The notes under the pieces are model-generated. The model ran no database searches. It worked only from the letters and a program-made list of their open reading frames with translations, and was not told the origin of the DNA. This document shows positions 51,100 through 62,029 of a stretch of 64,000 bases of DNA, piece by piece. This stretch comes from Latrodectus hesperus (Eukaryota > Arthropoda > Arachnida > Araneae > Theridiidae), in NCBI GenBank assembly GCA_037975125.1, contig CM075855.1, positions 109,272,745 through 109,336,744 of the forward strand. Reading direction: 5' to 3'. Position numbers and translations under genes: made by a program. Every line of letters begins with the position of its first letter. Positions within the stretch are counted from its first letter, which is position 1.

Positions 51100-52075
51100 G
51101 CATATATTTATATAATTTAAAAAATTGCTCTTATTAAAATAATTCATCGGAATTCGGTTTAATTTTTATTTTCATATCTCTTTTAATAAATTTAAATTTG
51201 ATTCAACAAAAATTTCAAGTAATGTACAGTAAACTGTAAATCCCATCTCTTGTTAGACACAAGTTTTCATAAATTTTATTTAAAAAAAATCACTTGCCTA
51301 TCAAAGTTTACGTAGTTAAACTTTTATACGATCAAATAAAATTTTTTTTACCAGTATTGTAAAATTTTTATTACAAAATTATAAATCATATGTTAATAAA
51401 TTTTATTCTAAGAAAAATTACTGCTTAATATTTGTATCTAAGAAGTTATTGAATAAATAATGGATATTTACAATTTGACTTATTAAACTGTTTTGTAATT
51501 ATAACTTTTATGACGAAAATTTATGCAGAAAGTATTTGTAACTTTTATTCACAAAGTGCCCGAATTTCGATAACTTTCAAAAGTACAATGTCTAAAACAG
51601 TTAGACTTGTTCAATGTTATTTAGTAGATGATGGCAAGAAATTTTTTCAGCATCGGTCCTATCAACTAATGATTAATTCCTTAATGACTATAATACAATC
51701 TAAAACCAGTTCTAAGCCTATTTTGTAAAACCTTGTCAAAGCCTTAATTGTAAAACAATTAAGGATAATTTTAACAGTTAACAATATTCGATTATATCAT
51801 AAGGAGAGTAAATTGTGTTACAAAAACAGAAACTTATTTTTTGAATATTTTAATATTATGATTGATAATTACTTAAAATTATCAAATTTAATATTTTTTA
51901 TTACTTAAGGAAAATTAATTAATTTCATGAGACAACAGAGAATTTGTATGAATATTCATGCTTGTATTTTTAATGAATGAGAGTTGCAATTTTCAAAATT
52001 ATTGGGATATAACTGTCAAGAGCAAGGATCCTTTAGTTAAATTACAGTTTAACTCAAATTTCGTCTTTTATTTTT
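51100..52075. other. AT-rich DNA, nothing recognised
   Basis: A 72-codon frame at 51510 is not recognisable. CTTAATTGTAAAACAATTAAG at about 51742-51762 is a short palindrome. Confidence 0.45.
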
Positions 52076-52079
52076 AGCT

Positions 52080-52375
52080 TAAGAGGAAGGACCCATTAAG
52101 CCGGAGTTCCTGAAGTTGAAACAGAGGAGCTCCCGTGAATAATTCTTGCGTCAAGTGCGGTACAATATCCAGTGCTTCTGTTAATTTCATTCTCTCAGTT
52201 AGAGTTTAATGATGCTTGAGTGCGAAAAGTGGGACCAGCGCTGGGGCCGACGGGTGGACCGTTAACCCTTCAACACTGCAGCTGACCGTCATTCGTCAGA
52301 ACAGAGTTAAGTCCCTTACTGTAGAGCGTCGTATAAATCTGAAAAGTCTCTCCCTTTTTTACGCAGGGAAGGTCA
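52080..52375. other. Higher-complexity island beside the 213-bp array
   Basis: Less AT-rich, non-repetitive (GGACCAGCGCTGGGGCCGAC, CAACACTGCAGCTGACCGTC). No frame is recognised. It could be unique regulatory DNA or the non-repeated edge of an unknown element. Confidence 0.3.
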
Positions 52376-52377
52376 GA

Positions 52378-53195
52378 TTTTTGGTCTAATTTGTATTTTC
52401 TGTGTATTGTTTATCGTAGTTCCATATTGGAATTGATTATAGAACCTCTATTTATTTAGAGAAATTATATTGTAATGTAAAAAATATTACTTTTTAGATA
52501 AAGTTTTGAAAAAAAAATAATTCATGAAAATTAATTGACTTCTTGACTGATTTAAATTGTACTCGTTTTTTGCATCGGAAATTTCGGATGGGTTTTTGGT
52601 CCAATTTGTATTTCCTGTGTTGTTTATCGTAGTTCCATATTGGAATTGACTATAGAACCTCTATTTATTTAGAGAAATTATTTTGTAATGTAAAAAATAT
52701 TACTTTTCAGATAAAGTTTTGAAAAAAAATAATTCATGAAATTTAATTGACTTCTTGACTGATTTAAATTGTACTCTTTTTTTTTCATCGGAAGTTTCAG
52801 ATGGGTTTTTGGTCTAATTTGTATTTTCTGTGCTGTTTATCGTAATTCCATATTGGAATTGATTATAGAACCTCTATTTATTCACAGAAATTATTTTGTA
52901 ATGTAAAAAATATTACTTTTCAGATAAAGTTTTGAAAAAAAATAATTCATGAAATTTAATTGAATTCTTGACTGATTTAAATTGTATTCTTTTTTTGCAC
53001 AGAAAAGTCAAATTATTAGTCTAATTTGTATTTTCTGTGTTGTTTATATAGGAATTGATTATAGGAATTGGTTTCATATAGGAATTGACTATAGAAACTC
53101 TAGTCAGTTCCTATATGAAAATACGATAAACAACTCAGAAAAGAAATTAATTCATGAAAATTAGTTGACTTCTTGACTTATTTAAATTGTAATAG
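52378..53195. repeat. Tandem array, about 213-bp unit, nearly 4 copies
   Basis: TTGGTCTAATTTGTATTTTC marks unit starts at about 52381, 52596, 52809 and (as TTAGTC) 53016. Each unit contains GTTTATCGTARTTCCATATT, GGAATTGAYTATAGAACCTC, TAATGTAAAAAATATTAC and TTGACTTCTTGACTGATTTA. The first three units are about 95% alike, so the amplification is recent. The fourth is rearranged. Confidence 0.95.
53024..53140. repeat. Inverted duplication inside the last array unit
   Basis: TTTCATATAGGAATTGACT (53072-53090) and its near-perfect complement AGTCAGTTCCTATATGAAA (53102-53120) flank an 11-nt loop. Outside them TTTTCTGTGTTGTTTAT and its complement ATAAACAACTCAGAAAA extend the pairing. It looks like a template-switch event within the array. 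Confidence 0.85.
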
Positions 53196-53199
53196 AAAG

Positions 53200-54695
53200 A
53201 GATTGAAAGACCCATACTTAAATAATTGTTTATTTTTTATAATCAATAAAAATGTCTGAGTACTCTTATACATATGAATTTCTCTTTCATATATACATAT
53301 GTGTATTCGTGTATAAGTATTATTGAAATTAAGGAATTTGTAAACTTTTAAATAAATAATACTTTTTAACTTACAGGATTTAAACTTTCATTTAAATTAG
53401 ATATAATTTAACTGGTTAAGTACTTATGATTGTAGTAATTATATCACTAATTTAATTTTAAGATTCAGAAATATTAGGATAATGTTATAGACTATGTATA
53501 AATGTAATAATCTATTAGACTGTCTATCCATCCATCTATTTTCCTATCTTCCAATCTATCCATGTTCTCATATATCTATCTGTCTATTTATCAGTCAGTC
53601 TGTATTTTTGTCTATCTGACTATATATTCCAACATGTTTGATACATAACCATTGAAATTTGCGTCCAATCTAGTTAACAAAATAGTGCTAATTCAGCTGT
53701 CAAATTCAAAAAAGTGATTTCTTATTCCATAAGCATCGCACTAAATAGTTTCACATGTATTCATTGAAGCTTAGGATTTGTCTTTAAGCTTGCCATGGAG
53801 AGTGTTGTACAGTGTTTACTGAAACATCTGTACCTGTTTAGTAGAAGCTGCAATTCGTTGTAAAAGTAGATTGAAGTAAGCAGAAATGTTAGGTAAGGAC
53901 AAATAACAGTTTTAGGTTGAGAAATATACAAAAAATAAATAAATAGCATTGTACAATAGAATGGAATTTGTGAGTTAGAAGGGTTAAAAGGTTCTGATGA
54001 TATTTTTTTCAATTCAAGTTTGTGTTTCTGTGGGTTTAAAAAGTTGAACGTAAGATGTTGACGAAATGTATTGTCTTGCGCACATTAAAACAGCTTATGT
54101 TTCCCGATTATTTGGTATGTATAATTCAGAAAGTTTCTAATCTTGAAAAAACTTTAAAATATTTGTTCACAAACCTCTCTTCTTGGAATATCTATGGATT
54201 AGTGTTTTTACCAACATAATTGAAAAATGATTTTGATTTGTGTGATATCTATGGGTATAGCTGATGTTGATTAAACGAAATATGGCAATAATATGCTCAG
54301 AATGATAAACAATTAGGAATATTTTTGGTTGAGTAGCATGAATTTGTGTCCTTTTACCCATCCAACACCGAAGGACAATATTAAGTTGATGCAGTCAGCA
54401 TGTAAATTAAAATTTATCCGATTGGTCGTGAATTGTGTTCACGAAAGTGTTACGATTTGATTTTCAACCCAATGACAAATGCTTATACAAGCCACACACA
54501 TTTGCTCATAATCATTAATAAAAACTACACATATCGAGATGGAAGTATCATAGTCTATCTGGTCTACACTACACTAATGATCCATCTACACTAATGACTA
54601 CAGCATTCATTAGTCTATCACGTGACTTGACAATAACTCAGTAAATTTCACATTTACAGACAAGTATTTTATGAAATTGCGGTGTTCAGGAAATT
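53200..54695. other. AT-rich DNA with a decayed (TCTA)n patch
   Basis: An impure TCTA/TCTG repeat lies at about 53518-53628. Elsewhere no feature is supported; an 83-codon minus-strand frame at 53761-54012 is not recognisable. Confidence 0.45.
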
Positions 54696-54699
54696 CTTC

Positions 54700-55310
54700 T
54701 GGGCACATTGATAAAACATGTACAATAATAGCTAATCAACATCATTTTAACAGACAATAACAGGCATTTAAATCATTGATGATTGATTATGGACACACTG
54801 ATAGAATATGCACAGTGATAGTTAATCTGAACTTCATTTTAACAGACAATGATTGGCATTTAAATAATTAAGGATTGATTATGGACACATTGATAGAATA
54901 TGCGCAGTAATAGATAATCAACATCATTTTAACAGACAATAATAGGCATTTAAATAATTGATGATTGATTATAGACACATTGATAGAATATGTGTAGTAA
55001 TAGCTAATCAACATCATTTTAATAGACAATAATAGGCATTTAAACAATTGATGATTGATTATAGACACACTGATAGAATATGCGCAGTGATAGTTAATCT
55101 GAACTTCATTTTAACAGACAATAATAGGCATTTAAATCATTGATGATTGATTACATTAATAGAATATGCGCATTGATAATATTATTTTTGCGAATTGATT
55201 ACATTGATAATATGATAGAATACACATTGATAGAATATGCGCAGTAGTGTTAAACTGAACTTCATTTTAAGAGACAGTATTATGCATTTAAATCATTGAT
55301 GATTATCTCT
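54700..55310. repeat. Tandem array, about 91-bp unit, 6-7 copies
   Basis: TTGATAGAATATGCGCAGT begins units at about 54709 (diverged), 54799, 54891, 54981, 55071 and later. Each is followed by AATCAACATCATTTTAACAG or AATCTGAACTTCATTTTAAC, then AATAGGCATTTAAATMATTG. Two unit variants alternate, hinting at a higher-order pattern. The last part is rearranged. Confidence 0.93.
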
Positions 55311-55319
55311 AAAGAAAAA

Positions 55320-56005
55320 ATGTTATTTTTGGAGTGGTCAACGTACTTGTCCGATTTAAATTCCATTGAACATATTTGTTATGTTGTCATATACATTTTA
55401 CTAACGCAATAACGTTCATAGAATTGTTCTAAAAATAAATGGCGATAACATGAGCCCGATATAATTGATCATCTTAGATAGTCTGAAATGTATGCACACG
55501 AAGATTGCTTAGGAAGATTTATAATATACTAATGACATTTTTTCCTTTTGAGTTTAAACAAATTTTTGTTAATGAATCAATATGACATCAATATATGATT
55601 TTGAAAAAAATCACAAAATTAGTTTCATCCTTATAATTGTGACTTTGCTTTTTTTCAGCAACAAGCACATTTGATATTTACCTTAATTATTTCATAAGAA
55701 ATGCTATAGGAGAGTAGAAAATTCAAAAGTTGAAGAAAGCATTGTCCGCTTCTCGCATTTTACCTTACCTTGCTTACCTTTCAGACGTGTGCTAACTTCA
55801 TGAAAAAAATCAGTTTTAAATCTTTATGCCCTCTATTACTAAAATTCATAAATGTTATTTTTTCAAATAAAAATATATACAGTGTGTGAATACTCTTAAA
55901 AATATCTTATATAAAACCCTTTAGTATCCAAGACATACACAGCTAGAAAAATATTATGTTGTGATAAAATGGTTACAATGTTTTCATGAAAGTAAAAGTC
56001 TTAGA
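55320..56005. other. AT-rich DNA, nothing recognised
   Basis: No feature is supported. Confidence 0.4.
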
Positions 56006-56011
56006 TTATTA

Positions 56012-56056
56012 TTATCATTAAATCTAAGATCTAGAAGATCTTAGATTTAATGATAA
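56012..56056. repeat. Perfect 21-bp inverted repeat, 3-nt loop
   Basis: TTATCATTAAATCTAAGATC plus T at 56012-56032 is exactly complementary to 56036-56056, with loop AGA. It resembles the hairpin at 426 in geometry but not in sequence. Confidence 0.92.
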
Positions 56057-56059
56057 AGC

Positions 56060-57440
56060 GAATAACATTTCTTTACTCTTTGTTTCCATTTATTTGGAAT
56101 ACTTGATTATAGTAAACAATGAATGCAGTTCATTCGCAAGAAGATTACATTGTAGATATCTAAAGAAGGTAGGTGTTAAAACGTTAGTTTATTCTGTACA
56201 GCTGAAATCTAATTATGTGAACTCTGGTTATTCAGACAGCAAATTATTGGACTAAGCTTGATGGAAACTTGTCTTAATTAAGCAAATAAAAGGAATCTAC
56301 TTATCATATTACATTTCATGGTATTTTGTATATAAGATACTTGTAATTACAATGTTTTCAAGAAAGAATATTCATATACGGAATTTAAATACGAAAAATA
56401 AAAATAATTTTGCTTTTCGGGTTAGTAAATTAATTCTATAATATTTTCATATTCTAAAATAATTCGTTCGTAACATAATCGATTTATTTCATAAAATTTG
56501 TCTATATTTATATGAAAATTTTTAGTACTCTTGTATTGATTTCTATAAAATATTTTTTGTTCAATGCTTTTTTGCGAGATTACATAAAATATTACTATAA
56601 GTATCACAGTTAATTATGCATTTTGAATAGACACTTTACTTTTTATCTTACGTGAGCTAGTCAAAAATATTTAGTGTGAAATATCCAAGTAATAAACTAT
56701 ATTCTTTTGTAGAAACGATTTAATCTCATATTTTTTATTTTTATAAAATAGATTTTATAAATTTATTTATAAAACAAATTACTTATTATAAAACAAATTT
56801 TAGATTTCACTATTTATAATAATTTAATATTTTATTTTTTCTATATTAAAATTTTTTACTTGGCTCTTTTTAATACAAAGAGAGAAAGAATTAAGATTCA
56901 CTTTTTACCTAAATCTCACAAAAGTACTTTATATTAATTGTTAAAGCTACTAAAATCTAAATAGAGTCATTTATTTGAATTTTCGTAACGTTAGGTTTCA
57001 AAGCAATATAAAATTATGATTTTAACTTTTTGGAGTCTGGCCATAACTGCAGTCATCGCATGTCCCCACTGAAATTCCTTATGATTTATTCAACTTGCAA
57101 ATTCCTAATTAGTCTGAATTGCTTTTACGTGAAGAAAATTAAAACATCTTGTGATAAATTAAGAAGACGTAAGAAGAATTAAGAAATGGTGATTTACATT
57201 TCTTTGCACAGTAAACGAATTTATTATTGTTAAATTCTTCTTTAAATTAAAATATGATATAAAAATACAGCTTAATAAATAAAAAAGAAGATATAAATGC
57301 TCATTTCATGTAAATATGATCAATATATGAATTTTAATGAATATATTTTTATTTTAGAAGTCATGATATATAATACTGAGTGTTTGTCAAATAATAGAAA
57401 CCTCAAAATTCATTTTAAATGGTTAATATATTATTTTTTT
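56060..57440. other. AT-rich DNA, nothing recognised
   Basis: No feature is supported. Confidence 0.45.
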
Positions 57441-57445
57441 AATAA

Positions 57446-57707
57446 TGGCACACAGTGAGTGACTAAATTTTTGCCACAACAAAGCTGAAAATTGATGCTC
57501 ATTTGTTGCTATCCGATTGGCACTTGTGAACCAGATCAGGGAGGTGAGTAGCATTACACACGTCATTCCACCATAATCCTTGGATCATTTTCATTCATCA
57601 TCTCAGAAGAAAGGACAAAGGAACACACAAAGGAAACATCCACACCCGAACAGGGATTCGAACCCGGGACCTATGAGTCATGAACGCTAACCAGTCAGCC
57701 GTCTCCT
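57446..57707 (-). mobile_element. tRNA-derived SINE, family B, diverged
   Basis: On the minus strand the head is CGGCTGACTGGTTAGCGTTC (A box) and CCCGGGTTCGAATCCCTG (B box), then the body with GGTTCACAAGTG and the 3' end GGCAAAAATTTAGTC. It is collinear with the copies at 30055 and 57972 but has more changes. Confidence 0.88.
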
Positions 57708-57971
57708 TTAAGATAGAAATTTGAATCAGAGATGTCGTTGCTTTGTGGCCAATAAATTAATGTAAAGTCAACGAACATGTTTTATCAGGAATTTTATTCC
57801 GAGAAATATTCTGAGCAATAAAAAAAGCTTCATAATATGGGAAATTATATAAAACAATAAATTTTGTGTTAAAATAATAAAATAAAAAATATAGATCAGA
57901 GAGTTTTTTGAGTGCATTGTGTAATTTAAGATATATCTGCGTTAAATAAAGTCAACTACTTTACATGATGT

Positions 57972-58271
57972 GCCGACTGAGAGCTGAGTGGTTAGCGTTC
58001 CTGACTCCTGAGCTGTGGGTCCCGGGTTCGAATCCCGGTTCGGGCATGGATGTTTCTTTCCTTCTCTGTGTTTCTCTATTTTTTCTTCTGTGATGATGTA
58101 TGAATGTGGCCCACCCTATAATCGGGTTTGTGGTGGTATGGCGTGGGTAACGCTACTCGCCTCCGTGACTTGGTTCACAGGTGCCCGCTGGGTAACGACA
58201 AATGATTAGCAGTTTCTGGCTTTGTTGTGGCATAGGGTTCGTCACCCAAGTGTGCTCGCCGTTGGAAAAAA
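57972..58271 (+). mobile_element. tRNA-derived SINE, family B, with 14-bp target duplication
   Basis: It is nearly identical to the copy at 30055: GTGGTTAGCGTTCCTGACTC, CCCGGGTTCGAATCCCGG, CACCCTATAATCGGGTTTG and the end GTTGGAAAAAA. ACTTTACATGATGT lies at 57958-57971 and 58272-58285. The close match and exact duplication indicate recent activity. Confidence 0.96.
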
Positions 58272-58289
58272 ACTTTACATGATGTCACA

Positions 58290-59390
58290 CAAAAGGTTTT
58301 GTTGCTTGTAGTTTCAGAAACGTTAATATATTTGTTCATAACTCTCTGTTTTTAATTGTATTTAAAACTAATCATTTAAAATGAAAACATTATATTTTTC
58401 AATAATATTATCACATCCCAAAGTTTGCCGTCTTTTGCTGTTAGAGCTGATATAGAAAAATGGGTGGGTTTCTTTTGTTGGGACCCTATTTAGATATCGC
58501 TGTTTCATTAACGGTTGTAAGAAATTCCAGTGATATTAACTTAAAAATTTTCTCATGCAAAGAAAAATAATGGTTTTCATGTGAACATCTCGGTAATTTT
58601 AGTGAATAATTTGCTGAAGAATCTGGTACTAAGAAAGAAACTTGTGTTAAAATTCATGAATAGCACAACTGACTGATTTTTATATCACAATAACTCATAA
58701 TTCAGGCGTCATTCTTGGCACTCAATGACCCACGCTAACTGTCTTAGAGGCATACACAGCTATAAAGATTTAAATGATGAAGGATTCATCCATTTTTAAT
58801 TTCCTTTGATTTAATCAGAAGTCACAAAGCCACAGATTGATAGTTAATTGTCCCTCTGTTTAATGTTTTTCTTAGGTCTTGTTCAAAAATTTACGGCAGA
58901 ATGTTTGACTAAATGACAATGTCATCATGGCGCTTTTCAATACATTTGAGTTAGTAGTTACATTAAAAAAAAGCTGTTATGTAAAGAAATTCGAAATAAA
59001 GCATGTCTACACATGTATTGATAACTTTTTTAATAAATGTAAATCTAAAAAGCAATTTTGATGCATACTAAAGACTGATTCAATATAGGCTCATAACTGC
59101 ATTTCTTATGAGGGTAACTGTACTTCGTTTTTTCTATTGTTTACAATGTATCAACAGTTAAGATCAGTAATACATTTTATGGAATCAAAGTTTAATGTGA
59201 AAGATACATTAATTGAGACAATTTTTAATTCTAGTGATAATTTGGACAACTTACTTACAATGAGATTTCTGGCATTTGAATATTACCATGGAAAAAAATC
59301 CTTTCTATCACTGACTGCTGTTCAAACAGTTTTTCTTCGTTTGTTTCTCAACAGCCATTGCTTGCATTCGAGAGCATATTAGAACTGGAC
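58290..59390. other. Mixed to AT-rich DNA, nothing recognised
   Basis: An 81-codon frame at 59137-59382 abuts the next SINE and is not recognisable. Confidence 0.4.
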
Positions 59391-59394
59391 TTGC

Positions 59395-59512
59395 ATTTTA
59401 AAGTGGATTCCGAACCATTACAATCATCCAAGCTCAAGATGGGTTTTGAATCCATGAACTGCTGAATCAAAGACCAGAGCCCTAACCACTAAGCTATGAG
59501 CTCCGCTCAATT
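59395..59512 (-). mobile_element. tRNA-derived SINE, family A, 5' part
   Basis: On the minus strand: AGCTCATAGCTTAGTGGTTA (A box), ATGGATTCAAAACCCATC (B box), then GCTTGGATGATTGTAATGG and AATCCACTTTAAAA. It stops where the longer copies continue. Confidence 0.82.
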
Positions 59513-59671
59513 CATACAGTAACGTGGTTCATTTTTAAGCTCATTAAGTTTCATTTTCTAGGTATTATTCTAGGAGAAAGCTTCAGCACTAGAATCTAAC
59601 CCCAAAAATACATTGCAACAAAGTTATAAGTTTACATTGCAACAAAGTTATTAAGCTAGAGGGCATCGGAG

Positions 59672-60092
59672 CCTAATGTTGTTGTTGCACAAATATACTT
59701 CCCCATACCTAGTCAACAGTTGGGATTTACCATTTACATAGAATCAGCCACTTGAGAGTCGTTGTTTCATCTGCATGCTTCATTGCACCTAGCTCTGAGT
59801 GCACCTAGCACTTAGATAGAAACTCCACACTTCTGTTTCTGTCTAAGTGTTAGAACCCAACTCAGCTTCGTGATTTTGAAGCAATGACCAAGCAGACGAG
59901 CCCTGATACTTGGCCTGCCACCTCCAGAGATATCATTTCACTTGGAGGACATTGCAACCACACCCAACTTTAGGTGCTCCAGTCACCATTATTGAACACA
60001 GCGGATCTTCGGTCGACTGGGATTCGAACTCACTACCTTCTCATAATAAAAACGACTCCCTACCCAACCAGGCGACCGTGGCCTCGACATTT
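59672..60092 (-). mobile_element. tRNA-derived SINE, family E, long copy
   Basis: On the minus strand the head is GGCCACGGTCGCCTGGTTGG (A box) and GTGAGTTCGAATCCCAGTC (B box). The plus strand shows GATATCATTTCACTTGGAGG and GACCAAGCAGACGAGCCC, as at 30845. The lower-coordinate end is GTTGTTGTTG, the complement of a CAA tail. It is about 130 bp longer at its 3' side than the 30845 copy. Confidence 0.85.
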
Positions 60093-60149
60093 GAGAGTAT
60101 TTTTAATTTAGTAGAAGAGACCAAATGAAGCTCTTCAATATTTGGAAAG

Positions 60150-60318
60150 CCCCGCGGTGATATCATTTCACCTAGAGGATATTGCAACCTATTTTTAACA
60201 CGTCTCAGCCGTCTTTAGTGAACACGGTGGACATTCGTTTCAGTAGGAATTCAAACTCACTACTTTCTGATAATGAGAATGACCTCTGACCCACCGGAAC
60301 TGTGTCTTCCAATTAATG
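60150..60318 (-). mobile_element. tRNA-derived SINE, family E, short diverged copy
   Basis: GATATCATTTCACCTAGAGG, CAGCCGTCTTTAGTGAACAC and the minus-strand B-box region (GTGAGTTTGAATTCC) match family E in order. It lacks the 3' part. Confidence 0.8.
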
Positions 60319-60377
60319 CAGGTATTCACTGCTACGCAACTACTACGCAATCCAAATTTATATTCTGACTTAATTAT

Positions 60378-60665
60378 ATCAGCGAAAGAAGCCTGGTGGC
60401 TTAGTGGGAGCGTTTCAAACTCCCAAGGCGTAGTTCCGAGGTTCGATCCTCGGTCTGGGCAAGGTCGACTCAGCCTTTCACCTCTCCAGTGGGTCGTTAA
60501 ACTGAGTACCAAGCATGCTTAGTAACAAAACACTTGGGGTCTCACGTCAGGCTGATCATCTAACTGGGACATATGCTTCGCACCCCAGGGCGCTCGGTCA
60601 TGGAACAGTTATGGGCACTGTGTACCTTGGCCCACATGGGCTGCCATACCGCGGAGTTTTTTTAT
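60378..60665 (+). mobile_element. tRNA-derived SINE, family F
   Basis: A tRNA-like head has GCCTGGTGGCTTAGTGGGAG (A box) and CCGAGGTTCGATCCTCGG (B box), followed by TCTGGGCAAGGTCGACTCAG. The body (CACCTCTCCAGTGGGTCG, TGGAACAGTTATGGGCACTG) is found only once here. The 3' end is unclear and runs to a T-rich stretch near 60655. Confidence 0.8.
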
Positions 60666-60727
60666 ATCAATGAAAACTCAGAGAACTACAGTCAATTTCT
60701 AAGAGACAATTATAATTTTATCCTCAA

Positions 60728-60757
60728 GCCGGATGAGCCGGCAATGGCTCATCCGGC
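60728..60757. repeat. GC-rich 12-bp hairpin
   Basis: GCCGGATGAGCC (60728-60739) pairs perfectly with GGCTCATCCGGC (60746-60757) around GGCAAT. It stands in otherwise AT-rich DNA just upstream of an unidentified frame. Confidence 0.9.
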
Positions 60758-60774
60758 CTGTCCGGGTTAATCAA

Positions 60775-60993
60775 AAATCAGGGAAAGTCTTTGCTTTCTC
60801 AGCCCGACTGGGTGAACATTTGCAATCTACTAAGAAAGTATTCTTACATAAAGGACACCGAAAGCCTTGGTGGCACAAATCACACTATCCATCAAAGGTC
60901 CTGGATGTTTTGAAGGAGTGTCCTTTGAACATCTTATCTGGTGCTAATGATACTAAAAATTCAAAAAGCAAATTACATAAATGTTCAATTTAA
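60775..60993 (+). CDS. Unidentified frame, possible terminal exon or pseudogene
   Basis: The open frame reads KSGKVFAFSARLGEHL, then KKVFLHKGHRKPWWHK and SHYPSKVLDVLKECPLNIL, and stops at 60993. An AATAAA follows about 35 bases later (near 61030). Composition and residue use look more gene-like than other small frames in the window. There is an AG at about 60780 that might be a splice acceptor, but no good pyrimidine tract precedes it. I do not recognise the family. It may also be part of an unknown transposon. Confidence 0.25.
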   Translation, partial: KSGKVFAFSARLGEHLQSTKKVFLHKGHRKPWWHKSHYPSKVLDVLKECPLNILSGANDTKNSKSKLHKCSI

Positions 60994-61232
60994 AATGTAT
61001 TTCCAGAAAACATGACGTATGTTTTTAAATAAATATTGTAATTGTAAATACAAAGAAATTTTGTTTCATGAATATTAGAGCATATATTCGAATCAAAATA
61101 ATTAAATTCGACAGCTAAGTACTAACGATTTAGATACTTTTCCATTATACCCTCGCTTTTGATTAGTGCCGTAACGGGAAAGAAACATATCGTAAATAAT
61201 TGTCGAAGCTAATACATTTGCATAAGTTTATA

Positions 61233-61858
61233 CGAGGGTTACTCTGAAATTTTTGAGATACGCGCAGATAAGAATTTACAAAATAAAAATAACGGTATAA
61301 TTTTAAAATACAAAGTATTTTAACACAGAAGACGATTTCTTACTGACTTTCTTCAACTTGTTTAGTGTGGAATAAATTTTAAACAGGAGAGAAAATGGAG
61401 TTGATGCGAGAACAGTTTCGCGCTATGATTTTCTAAGATTTCAAAGCAATCAAGAAGAATGCGTTCAACGGTTACAAATAGCATTGGGTGATGAATCTCC
61501 AGCTCGTGCTATTGTATTCAGATGGTTTAGAGAATTTAGAAGAGGTCGCAATTTTCTTCAGGATGAAGAACACACAGGAAGGCCGCCGTCGGCAGGAATC
61601 CCGGATAATGCGTCTGCCATACGAAAAATGTTAATGGATGATAATCGCTGTACCTATCAAATGATACAGAAGGAACTTAACATTGGATCCGCAGCCATAC
61701 ACAAAAGCATTCATGAAGAATTACATATGAAAAAAGTAGTTTGCCGTTGGGTTCCCCATAATCTAACTGAGCATCAAAAAGAAGAGCGTGTCAGAGTTAG
61801 TAAGGAAACTCTTAATAGGCTGAATGATGGTGGCCACCGCATCATTTCTAAAATTCAA
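61233..61858 (+). mobile_element. mariner 5' fragment, longer copy
   Basis: TA (61231-61232) is followed by CGAGGGTTACTCTGAAATTT. An ATG at 61395 starts the same N-terminus as at 46650, with an early stop. Past a 7-8 bp deletion the frame from 61484 gives RWFREFRRGRNFLQDEEH, YQMIQKELNIGSAAIHKSIH (second HTH) and RWVPHNLTEHQKEERV, the mariner WVPHxL motif. It stops at GGHRIISKI, just where the first catalytic Asp (GDE) is expected. A SINE tail follows directly. Confidence 0.9.
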
Positions 61859-61861
61859 GTC

Positions 61862-61999
61862 GTACTTTAAAAGAGTAAAGTCGTACTTTCACCTTCGTGG
61901 TGCTCTGATCCAAACGAAAGACGCTCCCTTTGACTTAATTCGCACTGCCAAAGGCATAGCAAGCTTGGCTTGTCCAAGTGTCATAAGCAACAACAACAC
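61862..61999 (+). mobile_element. SINE family D, 3' part abutting the mariner
   Basis: GTCGTACTTTCACCTTCGTG, CGAAAGACGCTCCC, the stem-loop CTTGG-CTTGT-CCAAG (61964-61978) and AAGCAACAACAACAC match family D. A duplicated AGTCGTACTTT at about 61858 and 61880 marks the junction with the mariner fragment. Confidence 0.85.
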
Positions 62000-62029
62000 T
62001 ACTCACAATATAGTATAAAATGAAAACCG

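Noticed and set aside
54868..55068. Repetitive 66-codon protein on the minus strand
   Set aside because: It is the translation of the 91-bp tandem array.
52378..55310. CRISPR-like array
   Set aside because: The units are long, without separate spacers, and the genome is clearly eukaryotic.
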